Virus record (IMG/VR): IMGVR_UViG_3300042936_000161
Coordinates: 1 to 22,825 of that record
From: a virus
DNA length: 22,825 bases
Strand: one strand, 5' to 3'
Positions 7,645-14,387 of this stretch are shown here, piece by piece. Within the stretch, counting starts at the first letter, position 1; each line of letters starts with the position of its first letter. A program made the position numbers and the translations under genes. A model generated the notes under the pieces. It ran no database searches. It had not been told where the DNA came from and saw only the letters and a list, made by a program, of their open reading frames with translations.

Positions 7645-8192
7645 TGAGGGCAACAGAATTTATTAATAAGGAAATACCTTTTGCAGACGGGTATTTGGTT
7701 GTGAGCAAACACTTTATTAATGATAGAAGTGATGGTTCCAATCGTAACATTCCTATAGAAAAAGTCCTTCGAGTTTTACATAAGTTAGAAACTACACGTG
7801 GACATGAACTAATGAAAATGCCATATATTACTTTTGCAGTTAAAACTCCTGATTTAGGAGTAGCAGTAGCCAAACAAAAAGATAATCAAGGTGAAAATGC
7901 ATATATTGTATTAACAGCACATCCTACGTTACAATTATCACCGGATGAGGATGTATTTTATTTAGAAGAACAAGAAAATCCTAAAATAGATTTGACACCA
8001 AACTATCCTAACTATGAAGTATTAGTGGGAGAGTTTATTGGCATGAAAAAGAATAGAGCAAGATTCTTAATTGTAGCATCTGAACTTAAGCCAGGGGTAC
8101 GTGAGACAGATAAGATATTTAGAGCAAAAACAACTAATACTCCAATCAGTGTTGAAATAAGTAAAGTACGTAATCGTACAGTAGTAGGATAA
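7644..8192 (+). CDS. Hypothetical phage protein, two-part
   Basis: I do not recognise a defined function for these 182 residues. The N-terminus MRATEFINKE resembles that of the metallopeptidase at 8735 (MRAIELYE), although it lacks a proper hydrophobic-x-Glu before a small residue. Residues about 15-95 (KHFINDRSDGSNR, then VLRVLHKLE and an AVKTPDLGVAVAK strand) look like a small alpha/beta module that I recall in other phage modular proteins. Residues about 105-182 are a second, beta-rich piece. Its start codon overlaps the Dps stop (TAATG), and the thermonuclease begins two bases after its stop, so it sits firmly inside the late operon. A role as virion cargo is inferred from the company it keeps. 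Confidence 0.6.
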   Translation: MRATEFINKEIPFADGYLVVSKHFINDRSDGSNRNIPIEKVLRVLHKLETTRGHELMKMPYITFAVKTPDLGVAVAKQKDNQGENAYIVLTAHPTLQLSPDEDVFYLEEQENPKIDLTPNYPNYEVLVGEFIGMKKNRARFLIVASELKPGVRETDKIFRAKTTNTPISVEISKVRNRTVVG

Positions 8193-8194
8193 AC

Positions 8195-8635
8195 ATGAAA
8201 AAAATATTAATAGCAATAACACTAACATTAACAACTATGGTAGTATTTGCTCAAAAACAAAAGCCAATGAATATATATGACTTCCCAATCACTAGAGTTA
8301 TTGATGGAGATACTGTAGCATTTCAAGCAACATTTTTACCCCCACCGTTAAAACAAGAATTAAGTATTCGTGTGTTTGGTGTTGATACACCTGAAAAAGG
8401 TCATAGAGCGCAATGTCCAAGTGAAGATCAACGTGGTCAGGCTGCTTCTGCATTTACAAAGAATGCTATAGCTAAAGCACAGAAACGTCAAGTAGCTATT
8501 GCCGATTGGGATAAGTATGGTGGACGTGTATTGGGTGATATAATACTTGATGGACAAAGTTTAAGAATGATGTTAATACAGAATGGATTTGCAAGAGAAT
8601 ACTACGGAGAAGCTAAAACTTCTTGGTGTAACTAA
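8195..8635 (+). CDS. Secreted thermonuclease (staphylococcal nuclease family)
   Basis: This 146-residue enzyme should hydrolyse DNA and RNA with calcium. Residues 1-19 are a Sec signal peptide (MKK, then a hydrophobic stretch ending VFA|Q). The SNase core has all the known active-site residues: D39 in DGDT, R59 in SIRVFG, D64 and E67 in VDTPE, and R111 in YGGR, matching D21, R35, D40, E43 and R87 of the staphylococcal enzyme. The length after the signal (about 127) is near the minimum for the fold. It starts two bases after the upstream gene in the late operon. Export to the periplasm would keep it off the phage genome inside the cell, and suggests action on extracellular or periplasmic nucleic acid during or after lysis. 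Confidence 0.88.
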   Translation: MKKILIAITLTLTTMVVFAQKQKPMNIYDFPITRVIDGDTVAFQATFLPPPLKQELSIRVFGVDTPEKGHRAQCPSEDQRGQAASAFTKNAIAKAQKRQVAIADWDKYGGRVLGDIILDGQSLRMMLIQNGFAREYYGEAKTSWCN

Positions 8636-8722
8636 CACACCTTAGGACCGGTACTAGTTACCGTGGTGTAGGCGGCTTCTGCCTTAAGTTATCCAATTCG
8701 CTACTGGACCTTATAAGTGAGC
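8636..8722 (+). other. Non-coding stretch with two potential hairpins
   Basis: No gene is seen here. CGGTA (8649-8653) can pair with TACCG (8659-8663), enclosed by ACACC (8637-8641) with GGTGT (8665-8669). A second stem, AGGCGG (8670-8675) with CTGCCT (8679-8684), has a three-base loop and one G-U pair. There is no U-tract, so an intrinsic terminator is unlikely; it may be a processing or stability element at the end of the thermonuclease transcript. Confidence 0.35.
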
Positions 8723-8730
8723 ATAAATAC
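8723..8730 (+). promoter_or_regulatory. Late promoter-like ATAAATAC abutting a start codon
   Basis: CATAAATAC (8722-8730) ends four bases before the ATG at 8735. By T4 late geometry transcription would start close to that ATG, so the message would be essentially leaderless. It probably drives the metallopeptidase and the first two repeat proteins. Confidence 0.6.
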
Positions 8731-8734
8731 TAAT

Positions 8735-9310
8735 ATGAGAGCAATAGAACTATACGAATCAGCCGCAACTGACCTAGCTAAGAAACTTCCTAGCTTAGAG
8801 AAGCACGACTATAATACCATTGATAAGTTAATGAAAAAGATAGCAAAGAAACATCGTATAACCGGTGATGCATTGCATGATTTGTTTGTTAGAAAATATC
8901 ATAAGACTCCAGACAGTTGGATTAAAGACAAACTAGATGAGAATGAACAAGAAGATTTGAATAGTAATCCTATTGTAAAGAAGTTTCTTGCTTGGACAAG
9001 TAAGAAGTTGAATTTAGAAAATACTCCAAAGATAGAGTTTAGTTATGATAGCGAAGAAGCACAAGAAGGTCATCATACTGGTAGACATAATCCAGATACG
9101 GGTGAAGTATGGGTTTATTGTGCCAATAGAAATTTAGTAGATATACTACGTACGGTGTTTCATGAATTAACACATGTACGTCAGGGTGAATTAAATATGA
9201 TTAAGCCCGGTGATAGTTATCCAGGTAGTCCAATAGAAGCAGAAGCAGACGTAATGGCTGGCAAGTATATTAAAATATTTGGCAAGGCCCATCCAGAAAT
9301 ATTTCAATAA
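8735..9310 (+). CDS. Zinc metallopeptidase with capsid-targeting-like N-terminus
   Basis: The 191-residue protein starts MRAIELYE|S, resembling the T4 capsid-targeting peptide cut after hydrophobic-x-Glu. Residues about 13-65 form a small helical module (KKLPSLEKHDY, then ALHDLFVRKY and WIKDKL) that I recall from many T4-like phage proteins. The C-terminal part is a gluzincin-like peptidase: H143-E144-x-x-H147 in FHELTHVRQ, then a helix with IEAEAD (167-172) that offers the third zinc ligand. A GTG at 8717 is in frame, but it lies upstream of the ATAAATAC motif and would hide the targeting-like peptide, so I prefer 8735. No Shine-Dalgarno is present. The target may be host surface or periplasmic protein, or virion protein; this is inference. 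Confidence 0.75.
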   Translation: MRAIELYESAATDLAKKLPSLEKHDYNTIDKLMKKIAKKHRITGDALHDLFVRKYHKTPDSWIKDKLDENEQEDLNSNPIVKKFLAWTSKKLNLENTPKIEFSYDSEEAQEGHHTGRHNPDTGEVWVYCANRNLVDILRTVFHELTHVRQGELNMIKPGDSYPGSPIEAEADVMAGKYIKIFGKAHPEIFQ

Positions 9311-9320
9311 AGAGTAACAA

Positions 9321-10244
9321 ATGTCAATAACAATTACAGGTGGAATAACATTAAATGGTGGTGGTTGGACTATAGTTGCACCACCGGAAGGTAAAAAAGC
9401 TATATTTGGATTTGGAAATACTGGTGTTGCTAGTGTAGCAATAACTAACTTAGTAAGTAATACCGGAGTAGTTGCAACAGATACAGCAGGCGTCGGTACT
9501 GCTAGTGAGCAACGTGCGGCCTCAGGGTACGGCACAGATAAAGCTATATTTGGTTATGGAGTTACTAGTGTTAGGATATCAATAACTAATTTAGTAAGTA
9601 ATACCGGAGTAGTTGCAACAGATACTTCAGGTGTTGGTACTGCTAGACGACTTTTGGCGGCCGCAGGTTATGGAACTGATAAAGCTATTTTTGGATATGG
9701 AAATACTAGTGGCGGTGATGTATCAATTACCAATTTAGTAAGTAATACAGGTGTGGTTGCTACTGATACAACAGGAGTTGGTACTGCTAGAAGTAATTTA
9801 GCAGCCGCAGGTTATGGCACAGATAAAGCTATTTTTGGTTATGGGGAAAGTCCTGCTACGGCAATAACTAATCTAGTATCAAACACAGGCGTAGTTGCAA
9901 CAGATACTTCAGGAGTTGGTGTTGCTAGATTCGGATTAGCAGCCGCAGGTTATGGAGGGGATAAAGCTATATTTGGCTATGGATTGGCAGCATCGCCATT
10001 TGGGGCTACCGCTATAACCAGCCTAGTATCAAATACGGGTGTTGTTGCATCAGATACAACTGGTGTCGGTACTGCTAGATATTATCTTGCAGCCGCAGGT
10101 TATGGCACTGATAAAGCTATTTTTGGTTATGGTAATGGTCCAGTATCAATGACCAACTTAGTATCAAACACCGGGGTAGTTGCTACAGATACTACAGGGG
10201 TAGGTACTGCTAGAACTACATTATCGGCCGCAAGTTACGGTTAA
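9321..10244 (+). CDS. Six-repeat propeller-like surface protein, paralog 1
   Basis: This 307-residue protein has an N-terminal peptide MSITITGG, a GGGWTI turn and APP, then six repeats of 45-52 residues. Each repeat runs KAIFG(Y/F)G, a variable loop of 6-11 residues, TNLVSNTGVVATDT, GVGTAR and (L)AAAGYG. The layout resembles the kelch-like repeats of phage structural proteins, and six copies would close a six-bladed beta propeller. The loops after FGYG are the only strongly variable part (for example NTGVASVA, ESPATA, LAASPFGATA). I infer a tail or capsid surface decoration or receptor-binding role. It follows the metallopeptidase by ten bases with only a weak ribosome site (AAGAG). Confidence 0.7.
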   Translation: MSITITGGITLNGGGWTIVAPPEGKKAIFGFGNTGVASVAITNLVSNTGVVATDTAGVGTASEQRAASGYGTDKAIFGYGVTSVRISITNLVSNTGVVATDTSGVGTARRLLAAAGYGTDKAIFGYGNTSGGDVSITNLVSNTGVVATDTTGVGTARSNLAAAGYGTDKAIFGYGESPATAITNLVSNTGVVATDTSGVGVARFGLAAAGYGGDKAIFGYGLAASPFGATAITSLVSNTGVVASDTTGVGTARYYLAAAGYGTDKAIFGYGNGPVSMTNLVSNTGVVATDTTGVGTARTTLSAASYG

Positions 10245-10281
10245 ACAAAAATCATACACATTAAAAGAAAAGTAATAAAAT

Positions 10282-11220
10282 ATGTCAATAACAATAACAG
10301 GTGGGATTTCATTTAGTGGAAGTTTAGATATAGTTGCACCACCGGCTGGTAATAAAGCTATATTTGGATATGGAAATACAGGAATTGCACCATTTAATAC
10401 AGCAATAACCAACCTAGTAACAAACACCGGTGTAGTTGCAACAGATACTACAGGTGTTGGTACTGCTAGGAATGGACTTACGGCTGCTGGATATGGTACT
10501 GATAAGGCTATATTTGGATATGGGTATGCTAATCCGTCAGCACAATCAATGACTAATCTAGTATCAAATACAGGTGTTGTGGCTACAGACACTGCAGGTG
10601 TTGGTACTGCTAGAGATACACCTGCGGCCTCAGGTTATGGAACTGATAAAGCTATATTTGGATATGGACAGACGGCCGGCGGGTCAAAGCTTTCAATGAC
10701 CAATCTAGTATCAAACACCGGGATAGTTGCTACTGATACTACAGGCGTTGGCACTGCTAGAAACGCACTAGCAGCCGCTAGTTATGGCACTGATAAAGCT
10801 ATATTTGGATATGGAACAAGTCCTGTTACGGCAATAACCAATCTAGTATCAAATACTGGTGTTGTTGCTAATGATACTGCAGGTGTTGGTACTGCTAGAT
10901 ATTCATTAGCAGCCGCAGGTTATGGCACTGATAAAGCTATATTTGGATATGGTCTCGGAGGTGGTGGTTATCTATCAATGACCAATCTAGTAAGTAACAC
11001 TGGTGTAGTTGCATCAGATACTACCGGAGTTGGTACTGCAAGATACGGTCCAGCGGCTGCAGTCTACGGAACTGATAAAGCTATATTTGGATATGGAAAT
11101 AGTGTTGATGGTTACGTATCAGTGACCAATCTAGTATCAAATACAGGTGTAGTTGCTACTGATACAACTGGTGTTGGTACTACTAGAGGTACATTGGCGG
11201 CTGCAGCCTACGGTTCGTAA
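10282..11220 (+). CDS. Six-repeat propeller-like surface protein, paralog 2
   Basis: These 312 residues have the same plan as the gene at 9321: MSITITGGISF leader, APPAG, then six KAIFGYG repeats. Its loops differ (NTGIAPFNTA, YANPSAQS, QTAGGSKLS, TSPVTA, LGGGGYLS, NSVDGYVS). Loop 1 (NTG...) and loop 4 (SP-TA) match the same positions in paralog 1, which points to whole-gene duplication followed by loop change. The 37-base gap before it holds no ATAAATAC motif and no clear Shine-Dalgarno, so it is probably expressed from the 8723 promoter. The last repeat ends at AAAYGS followed directly by the stop, as in the other paralogs, consistent with a closed ring. The ligand is unknown. Confidence 0.7.
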   Translation: MSITITGGISFSGSLDIVAPPAGNKAIFGYGNTGIAPFNTAITNLVTNTGVVATDTTGVGTARNGLTAAGYGTDKAIFGYGYANPSAQSMTNLVSNTGVVATDTAGVGTARDTPAASGYGTDKAIFGYGQTAGGSKLSMTNLVSNTGIVATDTTGVGTARNALAAASYGTDKAIFGYGTSPVTAITNLVSNTGVVANDTAGVGTARYSLAAAGYGTDKAIFGYGLGGGGYLSMTNLVSNTGVVASDTTGVGTARYGPAAAVYGTDKAIFGYGNSVDGYVSVTNLVSNTGVVATDTTGVGTTRGTLAAAAYGS

Positions 11221-11233
11221 AATTAGAATTAGC

Positions 11234-11241
11234 ATAAATAC
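11234..11241 (+). promoter_or_regulatory. Late promoter-like ATAAATAC
   Basis: CATAAATAC (11233-11241) lies 22 bases before the ATG at 11264, with AAAGGA (11251-11256) in between as ribosome site. It separates paralogs 1-2 from a second unit of the 71-residue gene and paralogs 3-4. Confidence 0.65.
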
Positions 11242-11263
11242 ATTTATTATAAAGGAAAATAAA

Positions 11264-11479
11264 ATGATAGACTTAGAAAACATGCCTGCTCCAACAGCAG
11301 AGGAAATTGCAGAAGCAAGAGAAAATGCATTTAATGCAGAACATCCAGCATCATGGACATGGAACGAAGAGGCAACTTCATATGTTGCTCCAGTTGCTAT
11401 TCCAAGTGATGGTTATCCATACTTATGGGATGAAGCTACAACTAATTGGGTACCATTTCCGGATTATCCAAGAGATTAA
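11264..11479 (+). CDS. Small Trp-rich phage protein
   Basis: The 71-residue protein starts at the ATG eight bases after AAAGGA and behind its own late promoter motif; the frame is open further upstream, but that part lies before the promoter. It is acidic and has two related motifs, WTWNEEATSYV (residues about 32-42) and LWDEATTNWV (about 55-64), separated by PSDGYPY. I recall similar Trp-motif proteins next to tail-fibre or structural genes of cyanophage-like T4 relatives, where the function is unknown. Paralog 3 starts three bases after its stop, so the two are probably co-translated. A chaperone or adaptor for the propeller proteins is a reasonable guess from position only. Confidence 0.7.
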   Translation: MIDLENMPAPTAEEIAEARENAFNAEHPASWTWNEEATSYVAPVAIPSDGYPYLWDEATTNWVPFPDYPRD

Positions 11480-11482
11480 AGA

Positions 11483-12460
11483 ATGTCGGTAACATTTAGT
11501 GGTGGCGGTGTAACAATATCAGGCGGAGGATGGACTCTTACTGCCGCGCCACCGTCAACTCCAACGGCAGGATGGTTTGGTGGCGGCCTCTCGGCACCCT
11601 TTTCAACAGTAGACCGTATTACATATGCAATTGATACTGCAACAGCTAGTGTGCGTGGTCCACTTTTTCAGACCATAGCCAGGTTGGCCGCAACAGGTAA
11701 TACCACTGATGGATGGTTTGGTGGTGGTACCGGCCAAGGCGGAACCCTAACATCAACAGTTAATAGAATCACATATGCAATTGATACTGCAACAGCTAGT
11801 GTACGTGGTCCACTAAGTTCGGCTAGACGATATTTAGCCGCAACCGGCAATACAACTGATGGATGGTTTGGTGGTGGTATTGATACGTTAGCTAACGTAT
11901 CAACAGTAGATAGAATCACATATGCAACTGATACTGCTACAGCTAGTGTACGTGGTCCACTAAGTTCGGCTAGACGATATTTGGCTGCATCCGGCAATAC
12001 AACTGACGGATGGTTTGGTGGTGGTTTATTATCGGTATCCCTTTCAACTGTAGCACGAATCACATATGCAACTGATACTGCAACAGCTAGTGTTCGTGGT
12101 CCACTAAGTTCTGCTAAATATGGCCTTGCCGCAACCGGTAATACTACATATGGTTGGTTTGGTGGTGGGTATATGCCTGGCACCGGCGTCGCCGGCGGTA
12201 TTTCAACGGTAGATAGAATCACATATGCAACTGATACTGCTACAGCTAGTGTACGTGGTCCACTATCTTCGTCTAGACGATATTTGGCTGCATCCGGCAA
12301 TACAACTGACGGATGGTTTGGCGGTGGTGTTGGGATCGGTGGACCTAGCGTATCAACGGTAGATAGAATCACATATGCAACAGATACTGCAACTGCAAGT
12401 GTACGTGGTCCACTTAGTTTAGCTAGACATGCTTTGGCATCAGCTTCCGGCATACAATAA
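11483..12460 (+). CDS. Six-repeat propeller-like surface protein, divergent paralog 3
   Basis: The 325 residues keep the N-terminal plan of the neighbours (MSVTFSGG, SGGGWTLTAAPP) but carry a different repeat: GWFGGG, a variable loop, STVDRITYATDTATASVRGPL, then SSARRYLAATGNTTD, six times. The strand order (small hydrophobic, Gly-rich turn, variable loop, long strand, Ala-rich strand) is the same as in the KAIFGYG type, so the fold is probably the same propeller. Its loops are longer, up to about 13 residues (YMPGTGVAGGI). The shared leader with a swapped repeat body suggests that the leader is the attachment part. A long open frame on the opposite strand (11668-12453) is a by-product of the repeats. 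Confidence 0.7.
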   Translation: MSVTFSGGGVTISGGGWTLTAAPPSTPTAGWFGGGLSAPFSTVDRITYAIDTATASVRGPLFQTIARLAATGNTTDGWFGGGTGQGGTLTSTVNRITYAIDTATASVRGPLSSARRYLAATGNTTDGWFGGGIDTLANVSTVDRITYATDTATASVRGPLSSARRYLAASGNTTDGWFGGGLLSVSLSTVARITYATDTATASVRGPLSSAKYGLAATGNTTYGWFGGGYMPGTGVAGGISTVDRITYATDTATASVRGPLSSSRRYLAASGNTTDGWFGGGVGIGGPSVSTVDRITYATDTATASVRGPLSLARHALASASGIQ

Positions 12461-12481
12461 TAATATAAAGATTTAAAAAGA

Positions 12482-13420
12482 ATGAGTATAACAATAACAG
12501 GTGGATTTACAGCAACAGGCGGAGGATGGACGCTTGAGGCACCACCAGCTGGGGTAAAGGCTATATTTGGATACGGCTATGATGGCGCCGGTACATCAGT
12601 AACCAATCTGGTATCAACCACCGGTGTAGTATCTACTGATACTGCAGGTGTCGGTACTGCTAGATGGTATCTTGCAGCCGCAGGTTACGGTACTGATAAA
12701 GCTATATTTGGATACGGAAACACTAGTGGTGGATTAGTATCAATAACCAATCTAGTAAGTAATACAGGCGTTGTTGCTACCGACACTGCAGGCGTCGGTA
12801 CTGTTAGACGAAGCCTTGCAGCCGCAGGTTACGGTACAGATAAAGCTATTTTTGGATATGGAATTATTACAGGAGGTACTACTGCTGTATCAATGACTAA
12901 TCTAGTATCAAACACCGGCGTTGTGGCTGGTGATACATCAGGAGTGGGTACTGCTAGATATACATTAGCGGCCGCAGGTTATGGAACAGATAAAGCTATA
13001 TTTGGATATGGATTTTCGCTGACGCTTGGAACAAATGTGTCCATGACTAATTTGGTATCAAACACCGGTGTAGTTGCTAGTGATACAACAGGTGTTGGCA
13101 CTGCTAGAGAAAGTTTAGCAGCCGCAGGTTATGGAACTGATAAAGCTATATTTGGTTATGGTTATTCATCTGATAGAACATCAATTACAAACCTAGTATC
13201 AAATACCGGTGTTGTTGCTAGTGATACAACTGGTGTTGGTACTGCTAGACATAGTCTTGCGGCCGCAGGCTATAGTACTGATAAAGCTATATTTGGATAT
13301 GGAAATAGTGGATCATTTACTGCAATAACCAACCTAGTATCAAATACCGGTGTAGTAGCAACAGATACTGCAGGCGTAGGTACTGCTAGATTATATCTTG
13401 CAGCCGCAAGTTACGGTTAA
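12482..13420 (+). CDS. Six-repeat propeller-like surface protein, paralog 4
   Basis: This 312-residue protein returns to the KAIFGYG repeat type of paralogs 1 and 2, with MSITITGG, GGGWTLEAPPAG and six repeats. Loops include YDGAGTS, NTSGGLVS (nearly the same as loop 3 of paralog 1), IITGGTTAVS, FSLTLGTNVS, YSSDRTS and NSGSFTA. The reuse of one loop at a different repeat position suggests exchange between copies. It follows paralog 3 by 21 bases and is the last late-type gene; sigma70-type promoters begin 20 bases after its stop. The role is inferred as for the other paralogs, probably surface or tail binding. Confidence 0.7.
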   Translation: MSITITGGFTATGGGWTLEAPPAGVKAIFGYGYDGAGTSVTNLVSTTGVVSTDTAGVGTARWYLAAAGYGTDKAIFGYGNTSGGLVSITNLVSNTGVVATDTAGVGTVRRSLAAAGYGTDKAIFGYGIITGGTTAVSMTNLVSNTGVVAGDTSGVGTARYTLAAAGYGTDKAIFGYGFSLTLGTNVSMTNLVSNTGVVASDTTGVGTARESLAAAGYGTDKAIFGYGYSSDRTSITNLVSNTGVVASDTTGVGTARHSLAAAGYSTDKAIFGYGNSGSFTAITNLVSNTGVVATDTAGVGTARLYLAAASYG

Positions 13421-13440
13421 ACAACAATTTACCATAATCA

Positions 13441-13469
13441 TTGCTAACTAAATCATTCTATGTTACAAT
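13441..13469 (+). promoter_or_regulatory. Sigma70-type promoter for the TilS-like gene
   Basis: TTGCTA (13441-13446) and TACAAT (13464-13469) are separated by exactly 17 bases. The expected start of transcription falls at about 13476, the ATG itself, and no ribosome site is visible, so the message may be leaderless. Confidence 0.55.
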
Positions 13470-13475
13470 AGATAA

Positions 13476-14072
13476 ATGATTAAGTTAACAGTACCCTTAC
13501 CCAAAAGTATCACAATCGCATTCAGTGGAGGTGTTGACTCTTGCGCTATAGTTGACTTTCTAAGTCGTAAACATAATGTCTCTTGCGCTTACTTTCATCA
13601 TGGCACTGAACATAGTAACAAAGCACTAGAATTTGTATCTAAATTCTGTGAGGATAGAACTATCCCATTATATTTAGGTGTGCTAAATCGGGAAAAACCC
13701 AAATCAATGAGTCAAGAAGAATTCTGGAGAGAAGAACGCTATCAATATTTTGCTACTCACGGCCCAATCATTACTGCTCATCACTTAGATGATTGTGTAG
13801 AAACATATATCTGGTCATGTCTTCATGGTACACCCAAAGTGATTCCATTAACAAGAAATAATGTATTACGTCCATTTCTAACTACAAGAAAAGAAGATTT
13901 TATCTATTGGTGCGAAAGTCATAACATTGAATGGTGTGAGGATAAATCTAATAAAAATAACAAATATATTCGTAACTATATTCGCAATGAACTAATGCCA
14001 CATGCATTAAAAGTAAATCCCGGTCTACATACTTTGGTAAAAAAGATTGTAGAAGGTAAAAAAAATACTTGA
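13476..14072 (+). CDS. tilS: Minimal TilS-like tRNA(Ile) lysidine synthase
   Basis: TilS attaches lysine to the wobble C of the CAU-anticodon isoleucine tRNA, using ATP. The 198-residue protein has the PP-loop SGGVDS at 17-22, the HHG segment (41-43), an E-x-x-R-x-x-RY-like stretch (81-89), AHHLDDCVET (101-110), a RPF segment (132-134) and the closing EDKSN...YIRNYIRN signature (155-171). These are TilS rather than QueC features. Bacterial TilS is usually longer (about 430 residues in E. coli) and has C-terminal tRNA-binding domains; here only the catalytic N-terminal domain is present. The gene stands alone behind its own promoter, and its TGA stop overlaps the -35 box of the next one. It could repair or extend AUA decoding in an AT-rich phage. 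The tRNA substrate is not in this window. Confidence 0.85.
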   Translation: MIKLTVPLPKSITIAFSGGVDSCAIVDFLSRKHNVSCAYFHHGTEHSNKALEFVSKFCEDRTIPLYLGVLNREKPKSMSQEEFWREERYQYFATHGPIITAHHLDDCVETYIWSCLHGTPKVIPLTRNNVLRPFLTTRKEDFIYWCESHNIEWCEDKSNKNNKYIRNYIRNELMPHALKVNPGLHTLVKKIVEGKKNT

Positions 14073-14097
14073 CTTCCCTGCACAAGCCATGTATACT
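14069..14097 (+). promoter_or_regulatory. Strong sigma70-type promoter for the DsbA-like gene
   Basis: TTGACT (14069-14074) and TATACT (14092-14097) with a 17-base spacer are close to consensus. The -35 box overlaps the stop codon of the TilS-like gene. AAGGAG (14110-14115) follows, five bases before the ATG. Confidence 0.8.
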
Positions 14098-14120
14098 AAC
14101 TAATTATTTAAGGAGAAACT

Positions 14121-14387
14121 ATGTCGGATTATAACAGAACGTTTAATGGTGAGGCAAAAATTAAGCTTACCCAAATCGTAAATGAAGGTATGCATGTACT
14201 ACATGAAATTGATACATTGAATGGTGGATTAAATGACACTATCAAGGCGGTTGCTGAGGAGCTGGAAATCAAAGCTAGTACATTAAAAAAAGCAATTAAA
14301 TTGGCACACAAAGCCGGACTCACTCAAACTAACAAGGATCACGAAGATTTGAATTCCATACTTGAGGCGGTTGGAAAAACATTATAA
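14121..14387 (+). CDS. dsbA: DsbA-like double-stranded DNA-binding late-transcription protein
   Basis: The 88-residue protein is mostly helical and mildly charged, and close in length to T4 DsbA (89 residues), which binds double-stranded DNA near late promoters. The middle part, LNDTIKAVAEELEIKASTLKKAIKLAHK (seen in short pieces at about 36-64), has a helix-turn-helix look and resembles proteins annotated as DsbA in cyanophage-like T4 relatives. The match to T4 itself is weak by eye, so this is a family-level call. It has the strongest promoter and ribosome site in the window and ends in a strong terminator, consistent with a small, abundant regulator. If correct, it would act on the ATAAATAC promoters to the left. 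Confidence 0.6.
   Translation: MSDYNRTFNGEAKIKLTQIVNEGMHVLHEIDTLNGGLNDTIKAVAEELEIKASTLKKAIKLAHKAGLTQTNKDHEDLNSILEAVGKTL

Larger units (their letters stand above)
9396..13411 (+). repeat. Array of 24 coding repeats of about 140-155 bases in four genes
   Basis: The DNA phrases GATAAAGCTATATTTGG and GTTGGTACTGCTAGA, with small changes, recur about every 145 bases through the genes at 9321, 10282 and 12482 (six units each). The gene at 11483 has six units of a second type with GGATGGTTTGGTGGTGG and GCTAGTGTACGTGGTCC. Such homology could support unequal exchange and could also disturb short-read assembly. Confidence 0.9.

Noticed and set aside
7644-7673. Capsid-targeting cleavage in MRATEFINKE
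   Set aside because: The third residue back from Glu is Asn and the next is Ile, so it does not fit hydrophobic-x-Glu before a small residue. Only the general likeness to MRAIELYE remains.
8636-8722. tRNA gene
   Set aside because: There is no pairing acceptor stem, no T-loop with GTTCGA-type sequence at the right distance, and no plausible anticodon arm.
8717-8734. GTG start for the metallopeptidase
   Set aside because: It adds only SINTN residues encoded by the ATAAATAC promoter itself, and has no ribosome site.
11668-12453. 261-residue open frame on the minus strand within propeller paralog 3
   Set aside because: It is the mirror of the tandem repeats: the same codon phase keeps the antisense free of stops. 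It has no ribosome site or promoter, and its protein is only a repeat of SGPRTLAVAVSVAYV.
9321-13420. Diversity-generating retroelement acting on the variable loops
   Set aside because: No reverse transcriptase or template repeat is seen, and the loop changes include length differences, not only adenine-directed substitutions.
13476-14072. QueC as the PP-loop partner of the DpdA-like enzyme
   Set aside because: The AHHLDD, RPF and EDKSN...RNYIR motifs belong to TilS, and the zinc-binding Cys cluster of QueC is absent.
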